Of a DNA stretch of 64,000 bases, positions 56,981 through 64,000 are shown in pieces. Positions within the stretch are counted from its first letter, which is position 1; the number at the start of each line of letters is the position of its first letter. The stretch is from Nocardioides sp. BGMRC 2183 (GTDB lineage: Bacteria; Actinomycetota; Actinomycetes; Propionibacteriales; Nocardioidaceae), in assembly GCA_008123405.1 (NCBI GenBank), contig VSSA01000009.1, forward strand, positions 62,001 through 126,000, written 5' to 3'. Made by a program: the position numbers and the translations under genes. The notes under the pieces are model-generated. The model saw nothing but the letters and a program-made list of their open reading frames with translations, ran no database searches and had not been told where the DNA came from.

Positions 56981-57862
56981 ATGCGCCCCCGGTCCCTCCC
57001 GCTGCTCGGCGCGATCGCGGCGCTGCTGCTGGCCGGTTGTGGGGACGGCGCCGGCGACGTCGCCACCCAGCCGATCGAGCGTGACGAGCGCACCGCGGAT
57101 GCGACGTACGTCGCGATCGGCGACTCCTACACCGCGGCGCCCTCGGTCGGCGACGACGTCGGGAACCCGGCCTGCCGCCAGACCACTGCCAACTACCCGC
57201 GGGCGGTCGCCGCGGCGCTCGAGGTGACACTGACCGATGCGAGCTGTGGCGGCGCGACCACCCGCCACCTCACCGAGCCCCAGGGCGGGCACCCGCCGCA
57301 GCTCGAGGCGCTCGGCGCAGACACCGAGCTCGTCACCTACTCCCTCGGCGTCAACGACCACCGGCTCTTCGGACGGCTGCTGGCCTGCATCGATCTCGGC
57401 GTCGCGGACGTCGACTCAGATCCGTGCGAGCGCCGCTTCGGTCTCACGACAGCGGCCCAGACCGCGCATCTCGCCCGGGAGCGGGCACGGTTGACCGCCG
57501 CGGCCGACGCCGGGCTGGACGCCGTCGCCGACCGGGCTCCCCAGGCGCGGATCCTGGTCGTCGGCTATCCCCAGATCGTCCCCAGCGACCAGGCGTGCGC
57601 GCAGTTCCCGGTCGCCGCCAACGAGGTCGCCCTGACCGCTCGCATCAACACGACGGTCAACCGGGCGCTGGCCACCGCTGCCGCTCGCCACGGTCTGACC
57701 TACGTCGACCTGCAGCGCGCCACCCGCGGCCACGACATCTGTGCCGAGGACCCCTGGATCGCCGGCGGCTCCCCCCAAGCGCCCGCCTTCCCCTACCACC
57801 CCTACGCCCCCGAACAGCAGGTCGCCGCCGACCAGATCCTCGCCGCCCTCGACCAGGGTTGA
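56981..57862 (+). CDS. Secreted SGNH hydrolase lipoprotein
   Basis: 293 aa. Lipoprotein signal with lipobox LLAGC (Cys at residue 20). SGNH blocks: YVAIGDSYTAAP near 43 with the nucleophile, GGATTRHL near 88 with the Gly, YSLGVNDHRLFG near 112 with the Asn, and YHPYAPEQQVAAD near 271 with the catalytic His. It has six cysteines after the lipid Cys, which fits the disulfide-rich Streptomyces scabies esterase/phospholipase group. ATG 56981 is seven bases after TACCGT (56968-56973), so leaderless. Confidence 0.9.
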   Translation: MRPRSLPLLGAIAALLLAGCGDGAGDVATQPIERDERTADATYVAIGDSYTAAPSVGDDVGNPACRQTTANYPRAVAAALEVTLTDASCGGATTRHLTEPQGGHPPQLEALGADTELVTYSLGVNDHRLFGRLLACIDLGVADVDSDPCERRFGLTTAAQTAHLARERARLTAAADAGLDAVADRAPQARILVVGYPQIVPSDQACAQFPVAANEVALTARINTTVNRALATAAARHGLTYVDLQRATRGHDICAEDPWIAGGSPQAPAFPYHPYAPEQQVAADQILAALDQG

Positions 57863-57920
57863 CTTGGGGCTTGGGGCCCGTTGACTTGGGGCTTGGGGCC
57901 CGTTGAGTTGTTCGTTCGGG
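57858..57920 (+). repeat. 22-bp tandem array related to the one at 18619
   Basis: Two identical units of GTTGACTTGGGGCTTGGGGC plus CC start at 57858 and 57880; a third diverged unit (GTTGAGTTGTTCGTTCGGG) starts at 57902. Aligned in the opposite orientation, the unit agrees with the 18619 array at 17 of 22 positions, and the third unit is even closer to it in the GTTGAGTTG...TTCGGG part. The array lies between two convergent genes, starting two bases before the stop of the SGNH gene's reading frame end region and stopping just before the amidohydrolase stop. Confidence 0.88.
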
Positions 57921-57924
57921 ACTC

Positions 57925-59391
57925 TCAGGCGCGGTGAACGACCCTGCCGGCGACCACCGTGAGCAGCACCGGAGGGGCAGCATGGGTGCGCGGGTCCTCG
58001 TCCAGAACGACCAGATCTCCAGGGGCATCCACCTCGACCATCCGCCGCCCGTCGACCGAAGCAGCGAACGCCTCGGGCCGGGTCAAGGCGTGCTCGGGGT
58101 GCCAGGCCGGCCGCTCGTCTCCGGTACGACGAACCGCGGCGTCGATCGCCAGCCACGGATCGAGCGGCGAGACCGGCGCGTCCGACCCGAGGTGCAACCA
58201 GGCGCCGGCATCGCGCAGCCAGCCGAACGGGAATGCCCGCTCGGCGCGGTCGGCCCAGGTCAGTTCGATCAGGTCGCGGTCGTCGACCAGATGATGCGGC
58301 TGCACGCTGGCCCGCAGGCCCAGCTGGGCGAGTCGGGTGACCTCCTCGCGGCGGGCGAGCTGGACGTGCTCGATCGAGCCGCGGGCGCCGGTCAGCGTGT
58401 AGGAGTGCAGCGCCTGGGCCAGCGCCGCGTCCCCGATCGCGTGTGTGGCCACCTCGAGCCCGTGCGCGTGGGCACGGGCGAGCAGGCCGGTCAGCTCGTG
58501 GCCGCTCAGGTTCGGCGCGCCGGCCGGGTGCTGGGGGAGAGCACCGTGCGTGTAGTGGTCGTGGCACCAGGCGGTGCGGGTGTTCAGGGAGCCGTCGCTG
58601 ATGATCTTCAGCGGCCCCATCACCAGCCGATCGTCGCCGGGCAGCAGCGGGTCGCCGCTGCGCAGTCCCTCCGCGATGACCGCCTCCAGGCCGTCGGCGT
58701 AGGTCGCGGTGCGGACCCGCAGCAGGTCGCAGCCGTCGTGCCAGCGCTCCCGCCAGGAGTCGAGGTCGCCGACGAACTCGAAGTCGACCAGACCGACCAC
58801 GCCGAGTGACGCCGCCCGCAGCAGCGCCGCCTGATAGTCCTCGGCACCGGAGTCGGCGGTGATCCGGGCCAGCAACGCGTAGGCGTCGAACCACTCGGTC
58901 TCGGTGACGACGCCTTCGCGCGGGGCGAGCTCGAGTGCGGCGAGGGCGGCGGAGTTGAGCCAGGCATGGTGGCAGTCGCCGGAGACCAGCACCACCGGGG
59001 TGATCCCGGACACCGCGTCCAAGTCGGAGACGGTGCCCTGCCGCGGCCAGGTGGCCGGCCGATGGCCCCAGCCGATCACCGGCGTGCCGGGATCGCCAGC
59101 GACCAGCTCCGCCACGAGTGCCACCATCTCCTCGGGGCTGCGGGTGTGGCTGGTGTCGGTGCGCTGGGTGGCCAGGCTCCACTGGCCGAGGTGCACGTGG
59201 TGGTCCCACAGACCGGGGGCGAGCCAACGGCCGGCGGCGTCGTACTCCTCGATGCCGGCAGGTCGACTCAGTCCGGAACCGACGGCGTGCACCGTGCCCT
59301 CGCGCAGCAGTACGTCGACCGGCTCCGCCGGTGCCACGTCGCCGGCACGCACCGGGACCAGGCGGGCGTGGCGCAGCAGCAGGTCGGACAC
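57925..59391 (-). CDS. Amidohydrolase family protein (YtcJ-like)
   Basis: 488 aa. TIM-barrel metal-dependent hydrolase: WDHHVHLGQW near residue 59 with the HxH metal site, the metal-bridging position in GLVDFEFVGDL near 195, HATHAIGDAALAQAL-like VATHAIGDAALAQAL near 311 and SIEHVQLARREE near 335, and the Asp in HLGSDAPVSPLDPW near 395. These belong to the YtcJ/ADP_isomerase-type amidohydrolase 3 family, often acting on exocyclic amides or formyl groups. GTG 59391 is six bases after TACCTT (complement of 59398-59403), so leaderless. Confidence 0.88.
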   Translation of the reverse strand: MSDLLLRHARLVPVRAGDVAPAEPVDVLLREGTVHAVGSGLSRPAGIEEYDAAGRWLAPGLWDHHVHLGQWSLATQRTDTSHTRSPEEMVALVAELVAGDPGTPVIGWGHRPATWPRQGTVSDLDAVSGITPVVLVSGDCHHAWLNSAALAALELAPREGVVTETEWFDAYALLARITADSGAEDYQAALLRAASLGVVGLVDFEFVGDLDSWRERWHDGCDLLRVRTATYADGLEAVIAEGLRSGDPLLPGDDRLVMGPLKIISDGSLNTRTAWCHDHYTHGALPQHPAGAPNLSGHELTGLLARAHAHGLEVATHAIGDAALAQALHSYTLTGARGSIEHVQLARREEVTRLAQLGLRASVQPHHLVDDRDLIELTWADRAERAFPFGWLRDAGAWLHLGSDAPVSPLDPWLAIDAAVRRTGDERPAWHPEHALTRPEAFAASVDGRRMVEVDAPGDLVVLDEDPRTHAAPPVLLTVVAGRVVHRA

Positions 59392-59477
59392 GCGCCCAAG
59401 GTAGTCAGCGGCGCGACCAGCGCGAAGCCGACAGGGGTGTGATGTCGGTCCGGTCCGGGGTCAGGGACGATGGCGCC

Positions 59478-59768
59478 ATGACTGCCTACTGGATCAGCAC
59501 CTACTCCGAGGTCCGCGACGAGGCGAAGGTCGCCGCGTACGCGAAGCTGGCGCTGCCGGCACTGAACGCCGCGGGAGGACGGTTCATCGCGCGGGGGATG
59601 CCCGAGCAGGTCTACGAGGCGGGTCAGGCCACCCGCACGGTGGTCATCGAGTTCGCGTCGGTCGAGGCGGCGCGCGCCGCCCACGACAGCCCGGCGTACG
59701 CCGAGGCGCTGGCCGCCCTCGGGGACGGCGCGGTGCGCGACATCCGGATCGTGCCTGGCGTCGAGTGA
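59478..59768 (+). CDS. DUF1330 family protein
   Basis: 96 aa. A small ferredoxin-like (dimeric alpha-beta barrel) protein; MTAYWISTYSEVRDEAKVAA at the start, GGRFIARGMPEQVYE in the middle and FASVEAARAAHDSPAYAEAL are the DUF1330 pattern. It is cytoplasmic and of unknown function. ATG 59478 is six bases after GACGAT (59466-59471). Confidence 0.9.
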   Translation: MTAYWISTYSEVRDEAKVAAYAKLALPALNAAGGRFIARGMPEQVYEAGQATRTVVIEFASVEAARAAHDSPAYAEALAALGDGAVRDIRIVPGVE

Positions 59769-59797
59769 AGTGAGCCTGTATCCACGCTGACCGGCCC

Positions 59798-60880
59798 TCA
59801 CCGCTGCTTGCGCGCCGGCACCTTCACCGCCTCGGCCTCGACCGCCCACGCGGTGACGATCGGCGGCACCGTCGCCAGCGGGTGGGCCGGTTGCTCGACC
59901 GTGACGTCCTCGGCGTCGGCGCACGACCCGCGGCGGACCTGCGCCTGACCGAACGGGAACGCGTTGGCCACGGCGGTGTCGCCGTTGTGGGCGGTGCAGC
60001 CCACGGTGCGCTCTGCGCCGCGGCCGGTGGTCATGGCCTGCGGTCGCAGGCTCAACGGCTGACCGTCCTGGTCGACGAGCTGCACCACGTCGATCGGCTT
60101 CCCGGCCGAGTCGTAGGCGTAGATCTGGGTCACCCGGCGACCGTCGGCGAAGATCCCCGGCTGTCGATCGCGGTCCCTCCACCCGGCGTCGTAGCTGTCG
60201 ACGTACTGGCCGGCGGTGTCGTGACCGACCGACGCCGGCCAGGGCAGGCCCCAGGTCAGCGGGATGGCGAGTGCGACGACGTTGCCGGCCAGCACCACCA
60301 CCCGCCGGTACGTCGACCGCTCGGGGCCCGAGCCTGGCCACAGCCGGCCGAGACCGATCAGCGTGCTCACCACGATCGCGGCGGCCAGCAGCGCCGGCCC
60401 GGCGCCGGGCACGATCAGGCTGGGGACCAGGGTGATCTGCTCCCACTCGCCGAGCGCGACATCCACGGCGGTTGCCGCGACCCAGGCGCGGGCCACCCAC
60501 CACACCGGACGCAGGGAGGCGAGGATCTCCCAGACCGGACGGATCCGAGGTCGTGCGACGATCTCGAAGAAGCGCTCCCGGGGGTGGTCGAGCAGTCCCG
60601 CGGCGGAGAGCTCGACCCGCGGCAGCGTGGGCCGGTGCCGGGCCGGGAATCCCGCGGCCTCGCGCAGCTCGGCGGCGTAGGCGGCCGGGTCGCCGAGCGG
60701 CGTGCCGTCGGCCACCTGGTCGGCGAGGTCCGCCTCGAGCCCGCCGACCAGCTCCTCGCGGGTCTCCTCGTCGAGGTCGGCCAGGCGGCGTCGTACCTCC
60801 TCGACGAAGGCGGTGACGTCGGGTCCGAGCACCAGGGTGTCCGCGGCGCGGGCGTAGGGCTGGGTGTCGTCCTGGTTCAT
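59798..60880 (-). CDS. HAAS-domain membrane protein, partner of PadR
   Basis: 360 aa. Residues about 18-62 form a HAAS/DUF1700-type helical domain (FVEEVRRRLADLDEETREEL and EADLADQVADG). Three or four membrane helices follow (about 118-135, 150-175, 190-210), then an exported beta-rich domain to the C-terminus with two cysteines. ATG 60880 overlaps the stop of the padR gene (ATGA), so the two are co-translated. PadR-HAAS pairs are common in Gram-positive bacteria, where the HAAS protein is thought to act with the PadR regulator in membrane signalling. Confidence 0.85.
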   Translation of the reverse strand: MNQDDTQPYARAADTLVLGPDVTAFVEEVRRRLADLDEETREELVGGLEADLADQVADGTPLGDPAAYAAELREAAGFPARHRPTLPRVELSAAGLLDHPRERFFEIVARPRIRPVWEILASLRPVWWVARAWVAATAVDVALGEWEQITLVPSLIVPGAGPALLAAAIVVSTLIGLGRLWPGSGPERSTYRRVVVLAGNVVALAIPLTWGLPWPASVGHDTAGQYVDSYDAGWRDRDRQPGIFADGRRVTQIYAYDSAGKPIDVVQLVDQDGQPLSLRPQAMTTGRGAERTVGCTAHNGDTAVANAFPFGQAQVRRGSCADAEDVTVEQPAHPLATVPPIVTAWAVEAEAVKVPARKQR

Positions 60881-61230
60881 GCCGAGGCTCCTGTCGGGGA
60901 AGGGGAGGGGACGGTCGGGTCGAGGAGGCCGTCGACGGTGCGCGCGAACGAGGCCCATTCCTTGCTCTGCGTGGCGAGTTGGTCTCGGCCGGACGGGGTG
61001 ATCCCGTAGTACTTGCGATGGGGCCCCTCGTCGGAGGGCACGACGTAGGAGGTCAGCGCGCCGGCCGCATAGAGCCGGCGCAGGGTGCCGTAGACCGACG
61101 CGTCGCCGACGTCGCTCAGACCGCCGGCGCGCAGGCGGCGCAGCACGTCGTAGCCGTAGCCGTCCTCCTGCTCGACGACGGCGAGCACCGCGAGATCGAG
61201 GACCCCGCGGAGCAGCTGGGTGGTGTCCAT
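60877..61230 (-). CDS. PadR-family transcriptional regulator
   Basis: 117 aa. Winged helix with the PadR signature: LRGVLDLAVLAVVEQEDGYGYDV split near 9-30, SVYGTLRRLYAAGALT near 47, and GPHRKYYGITPSGRDQL near 70. ATG 61230 is preferred over GTG 61239 because TAGTGT (complement of 61238-61243) ends seven bases before it. It is followed by its HAAS partner in the same operon. A perfect palindrome upstream may be its operator. Confidence 0.9.
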   Translation of the reverse strand: MDTTQLLRGVLDLAVLAVVEQEDGYGYDVLRRLRAGGLSDVGDASVYGTLRRLYAAGALTSYVVPSDEGPHRKYYGITPSGRDQLATQSKEWASFARTVDGLLDPTVPSPSPTGASA

Positions 61231-61253
61231 GCGCGACACACTACTGCGCGTGC

Positions 61254-61265
61254 CGCACTAGTGCG
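61254..61265. promoter_or_regulatory. Palindrome CGCACTAGTGCG upstream of padR
   Basis: A perfect 12-bp palindrome located 11 bp upstream of the -10 box (61238-61243) of the padR gene, in the -35 region. The half-site CACTA also occurs at 61239-61243. PadR proteins usually bind such palindromes at their own promoter. Confidence 0.5.
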
Positions 61266-61318
61266 TGGAGAAAGGCACTGCGTGTCGGTCGGGGCGATGG
61301 GCTGCTCGGCCTCAGCCT

Positions 61319-61351
61319 GGATCCGGGCTCAGCCCGGATCCGGGCTCAGCC
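61319..61351. repeat. Two 16-bp direct repeats over the merR stop
   Basis: GGATCCGGGCTCAGCC occurs at 61319-61334 and 61336-61351. Between them CCGGGCT-C-AGCCCGG can form a 7-bp hairpin, a candidate terminator for the MerR gene, whose stop (61346-61348, complement) lies in the second repeat. Confidence 0.7.
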
Positions 61352-61960
61352 GCGGCGGAGCGCCTCGTCCTGCTGCGCCATTCGCCGCAGCGCGAGCAGG
61401 ACGGGCTCGGCGAGCACGGTGCCGGTGACCGCGTAGGTGACGGCGTCCGCGCCGGCCCGCTGCAGCGTGGCGTCCACCTCTGCCGCGGCCACCTCGGTCA
61501 TCGCGTCCGCATAGACCGCGAGGGCCGCCTCCTCGAGTGGATGCTCGGCGGCGTCCATCGCGTCGAGGGCCGCGCTGAGGGCGCGACCGTGGGGGCCGTC
61601 GGGGTCGACGTGCCACCCTCGCTCGGAGACGAGGTCGGCAACCCGTTGCCGTGACGTCGCGCTCGGCGTCGTGGGGTGGCGCGGGGAGAGGGCACCGTGG
61701 GCGGTGCCGAGCGCTTCGACACGGTTACCGTGCTCAGCCTCGGCGTCGACCGCGGCGAGCACATCTCGCACCGCGTCGAGGCCCATTCCGGCGACGTCGA
61801 CGAGGGCGCGAATCAGGCGCAGTCGGCGGACATGCTCCTCGCTGTAGGACGACCGGGTCGCTCCGATCCGCTCCCCGGCGGGGAGTAGCTGCTCGCGCAG
61901 GTAGTACTTCACCGTCGGCACGGGTGTCTGCGCCCGCGCGGCGAGCTCGGCCATCCACAT
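61346..61960 (-). CDS. MerR-family transcriptional regulator
   Basis: 204 aa. N-terminal MerR winged helix (MAELAARAQTPVPTVKYYLR near residue 3, then YSEEHVRRLRLIRALVDVAGM near 39). The C-terminal domain is helical, without the cysteines of metal sensors, so it probably senses an organic ligand or stress. ATG 61960 is six bases after CAAGAT (complement of 61967-61972). It is divergent to a small membrane protein gene, with two near-perfect palindromes between them. Confidence 0.88.
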   Translation of the reverse strand: MWMAELAARAQTPVPTVKYYLREQLLPAGERIGATRSSYSEEHVRRLRLIRALVDVAGMGLDAVRDVLAAVDAEAEHGNRVEALGTAHGALSPRHPTTPSATSRQRVADLVSERGWHVDPDGPHGRALSAALDAMDAAEHPLEEAALAVYADAMTEVAAAEVDATLQRAGADAVTYAVTGTVLAEPVLLALRRMAQQDEALRRG

Positions 61961-61975
61961 GGGTGCATCTTGACA

Positions 61976-62018
61976 TTGGAGAGTGCGCTATCCAAACTTT
62001 GGAGAGTCAACTATCCAA
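61976..62018. promoter_or_regulatory. Two tandem MerR-type palindromes
   Basis: TTGGAGAGTGCGCTATCCAA (61976-61995) and TTGGAGAGTCAACTATCCAA (61999-62018) are tandem copies 23 bp apart. Each is an imperfect palindrome; a single G to T change in the left arm would make the second copy TTGGATAGT-CA-ACTATCCAA, perfectly symmetric. They lie between the divergent merR and membrane protein genes. Confidence 0.8.
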
Positions 62019-62037
62019 TCTCCTTCGGAGGTGTCCG

Positions 62038-62442
62038 ATGTCGGACGAGACCCGCATCCTCGCCGGCACGCTGCTGCTGGCCCTGGTCACCGTGGAGTCC
62101 GGTGGCTTCTACCTGCTCAAGATCGCCCGCGGGAAGGCGCCGGCCACCCCCTTCCAGGAGCGCTTCGCCCGTGCAGGCCACGCTCACGCCGGGGTCTTGC
62201 TGGTGCTTGCCCTCGTCGTCCTGCTGTACGTCGACGCCACGGGGATGGACGGCCTCTGGGGGTGGGTCGCCCGCAGCGGCGTACCGATCGCGGCGCTGCT
62301 GCTGCCCGGCGGGTTCTTCTTCTGCTCGATGGGCCGCGGGCGCACCGAGCCGAACAGGTTCGTGGTGATGCTGCCCGCCGGAGCGGTCATGCTGGCGCTG
62401 GGGCTGGCGGCCACCGGGGTGGGACTGCTGACCGCCGGCTGA
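62038..62442 (+). CDS. Small four-helix membrane protein, MerR-controlled
   Basis: 134 aa with four hydrophobic segments (residues about 6-26, 43-63, 76-93 and 108-130). Between the first two helices it reads KIARGKAPATPFQERFARAGH with AGHAHAGVLL, a histidine-bearing stretch; the third loop has GRGRTEPNR. No family is recognised with confidence. ATG 62038 follows GGAGGTG. It is divergent to a MerR gene with two operators between them, so it is probably the regulator's main target. Confidence 0.78.
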   Translation: MSDETRILAGTLLLALVTVESGGFYLLKIARGKAPATPFQERFARAGHAHAGVLLVLALVVLLYVDATGMDGLWGWVARSGVPIAALLLPGGFFFCSMGRGRTEPNRFVVMLPAGAVMLALGLAATGVGLLTAG

Positions 62443-62449
62443 GGACAGA

Positions 62450-63319
62450 TCAGGCCTGCAGCGCCGTGATCGCCTCGTGGATCTGGAGCGTGCGCTGCGC
62501 CGACTCGACGTGGAGGCTCTCCACCATCTTGCCGTTGTAGGTGACGACGCCGGAGCCCTTGCCGTCCTCCCACGCCTGGATCAGGCCGCGGGCATCCTCC
62601 ACCGCCTGGGCGGAGGGCGCGAACGCGGTGTTGGCGCCCTCGACCTGGCCCGGGTGGATCAGGGTCTTGCCGTCGAAGCCCATCTGTCGGCCCTGCTCGC
62701 ACTCGGCGAGGAAACCGTCGACATCCTTCACGTCGTTGTAGACGCCGTCGATGATCACGATGCCAGCGGCGCGGGCGGCCAGCAGGGCCAGGCCGAGACC
62801 GGTGATGACGGGCTGGCGTCCGGGCACGTGCTCGGCGTACAGCTCCTTGACCAGGTCGTTGGTCCCCATCACGAAACCGGTCAACCGGTCCGAGGCCTGG
62901 GCGATCGAGAGTGCGTTGAGCATCGCGATCGGGGTCTCGACCATCGCCCACAGCTTCGTGCGCTCGGGCGCCCCGGCGGCCTCGAGGGAGGCGACCAGTT
63001 GCTGCACCTCGTCGGCGGAGTTCACCTTCGGCACCAGCACCACGTCGGGGCCGGCCTGCGCCGCCGCCGCGAGGTCGGCCTCGTGCCACTCGGTACCGAT
63101 GCCGTTGACCCGGATGATCAACTGGCGGCGACCGTAGGCGCCGGAGCGGACCGCGGCGGCGGCGGCCTCGCGGGCGGCGGGCTTGGCGTCGGGGGCGACC
63201 GCGTCCTCGAGGTCGAAGATGATCGCGTCTGCCGGCAGCGTCTTCGCCTTCTCCAGGGCCCGCTCGTTCGAGCTGGGCATGTAGAGGACCGAACGCAGCG
63301 GCTTGAACTCCTCGGTCAT
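62450..63319 (-). CDS. CitE/HpcH-HpaI family acyl-CoA lyase
   Basis: 289 aa. TIM-barrel lyase of the citrate lyase beta/malyl-CoA lyase group: RSVLYMPSSNERALEKA near residue 9, FDLEDAVAPDAKPAAR near 35 with the Mg-binding Asp/Glu, IRVNGIGTEW near 68, WAMVETPIAMLNA near 123 with the second metal-binding Glu, and GFDGKTLIHPGQV near 222. It lacks any acyl-carrier partners, so it is a stand-alone CitE-like (CLYBL/malyl-CoA) lyase rather than true citrate lyase. ATG 63319 follows GAGGGAG, one base after the stop of the next gene upstream, so they form an operon. Confidence 0.9.
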   Translation of the reverse strand: MTEEFKPLRSVLYMPSSNERALEKAKTLPADAIIFDLEDAVAPDAKPAAREAAAAAVRSGAYGRRQLIIRVNGIGTEWHEADLAAAAQAGPDVVLVPKVNSADEVQQLVASLEAAGAPERTKLWAMVETPIAMLNALSIAQASDRLTGFVMGTNDLVKELYAEHVPGRQPVITGLGLALLAARAAGIVIIDGVYNDVKDVDGFLAECEQGRQMGFDGKTLIHPGQVEGANTAFAPSAQAVEDARGLIQAWEDGKGSGVVTYNGKMVESLHVESAQRTLQIHEAITALQA

Positions 63320-63320
63320 C

Positions 63321-64000
63321 TCAGGCTCCCTCGGGGGTCTCGATGGCGTCGTACTGCTTCTTCAGCTCGGGGTCGATCGCGGCGAGTTCCTCAGCGAGGT
63401 CGACGAGCACCAGGCACTGCTTGAGCGAGGCGTCGTCCTCCATCTTGCCGTCGATCATCACCGCGCCGGTGCCGTCGCCCATCGCGGCGACCACCCGACG
63501 GGCGTGCGCGATGTCCTCCACGCTGGGGGAGAAGACTCGGTTGGCGATCGCGATCTGCTTCGGGTGCAGGCTCCAGGTGCCCACGCAGCCCAGCAGGAAG
63601 GCGTTGCGGAACTGGTCCTCGCAGGCGACCACGTCGGCGATGTCGCCGAACGGCCCGTAGTAGGGGTAGATGCCGTGGGTCGCGCAAGCGTCCACCATCT
63701 TCGCGATCGTGTAGTGCCACAGGTCCTGCTGGAAGATGCTGCGCTGCGCGTCGATCTGCGCGGCACCCTCGGCGTCGCGGGGCGGGTCCTGGCGGACCAG
63801 GTAGCCGGGGTGGCCGCCGCCGACGCGGGTGGTCTTCATCTTGCGGTCCGCGGCCAGGTCGGCCGGGCCGAGACTGAGGCCTTGCATCCGCGGCGAAGCG
63901 CCGCAGATCTCCTCGACGTTGGCCACGCCGCGGGCGGTCTCCAGGATCGCGTGGATCAGGATCGGTCGGGTCAGGCCGGCCTTGGCCTCGAGCTGGGCGA
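63321..64000 (-). CDS. HpcH/HpaI (L-malyl-CoA/beta-methylmalyl-CoA lyase type) protein, N-terminus outside window
   Basis: The frame is open from the window edge; the visible 226 codons begin ..[20 protein letters not shown] with the metal-binding Glu in ILETARG and continue with [23 protein letters not shown]-like [12 protein letters not shown], and [13 protein letters not shown]. The LGPADLAAD and SLHPKQI blocks are typical of malyl-CoA/beta-methylmalyl-CoA lyase. It cleaves or forms malyl-CoA-type thioesters with glyoxylate. It is followed by the CitE-like gene one base later. The start codon lies beyond the window. Confidence 0.88.
   Translation of the reverse strand, partial: AQLEAKAGLTRPILIHAILETARGVANVEEICGASPRMQGLSLGPADLAADRKMKTTRVGGGHPGYLVRQDPPRDAEGAAQIDAQRSIFQQDLWHYTIAKMVDACATHGIYPYYGPFGDIADVVACEDQFRNAFLLGCVGTWSLHPKQIAIANRVFSPSVEDIAHARRVVAAMGDGTGAVMIDGKMEDDASLKQCLVLVDLAEELAAIDPELKKQYDAIETPEGA

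Overview
The window is a high-GC actinobacterial chromosome segment, almost certainly from the Nocardioidaceae (Nocardioides/Pimelobacter type). Evidence: KstR-, IdeR- and GabR/PucR-style regulation, close homologues of mycobacterial FadE5, DesA3 and the Rv0338c-type iron-sulfur protein, a DUF2510 protein, and many genes whose start codon lies 6-7 nt after a TANNNT-like -10 box (leaderless). I see no transposase, integrase, prophage or CRISPR. Gene density is high; no stretch over 300 bp lacks a gene. The longest gap, 18508-18798, is filled by two kinds of tandem repeat.

Layout. 1-3837: end of a putative metallopeptidase, three small envelope proteins and a CDF metal exporter. 4017-7552: 2-oxoacid dehydrogenase E1alpha-E1beta-E2 operon (no E3). 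7646-15033: Ser/Thr kinase, KstR-box secreted beta-propeller protein, M1 metallopeptidase lipoprotein and a large secreted amidohydrolase-like protein. 15211-18507: membrane Fe-S reductase with an unusual repetitive tail. 18799-25722: GAF-LuxR regulator with an acyl-CoA ligase, HAD phosphatase, ribbon-helix-helix/DUF4097 pair, and an ECF sigma factor with a PASTA membrane protein. 25773-32680: steroid-type SDR, then an mhpCAB aromatic-propionate cluster with an IclR regulator and an MFS transporter. 32631-37028: divergent PucR regulator and gabTD. 37079-44644: iron-regulated siderophore-interacting protein, dcd, GDSL hydrolase, tRNA-Gly plus a tRNA remnant, TetR/MFS pair, DUF2461, ketosteroid-isomerase-like protein and an Rrf2 regulator. 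44842-50780: fadE5, small membrane proteins, MDMPI-like DinB protein, SDR, enoyl-CoA hydratase. 50839-56975: XRE regulator/aldo-keto reductase, and desA3 with its reductase and a divergent PucR regulator. 56981-64000: SGNH lipoprotein, amidohydrolase, DUF1330, PadR/HAAS pair, MerR with a divergent membrane protein, and two CitE/malyl-CoA lyase-like genes.

How it fits together. Much of the content is lipid, steroid and aromatic catabolism: three KstR-type operators (10742, 25746, 43326) sit before a secreted protein, an SDR and a KSI-like protein. The Fe-S reductase and fadE5 share a GAAGTTACC-type operator, suggesting common control of acyl-CoA dehydrogenation and its electron flow. Local regulators mostly lie beside their likely targets with visible operators: PucR/gab, TetR/MFS, MerR/membrane protein, PadR, IdeR/SIP.

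The feature I find least explained by known annotation is a dispersed repeat family at gene 3' ends. A 32-bp-period element (core TGACCCGGCTCAAACGC) occurs at four loci, often supplies the stop codons of the flanking genes, and forms direct and inverted arrays. It lies next to a 22-bp-period array that has a diverged relative about 39 kb away.
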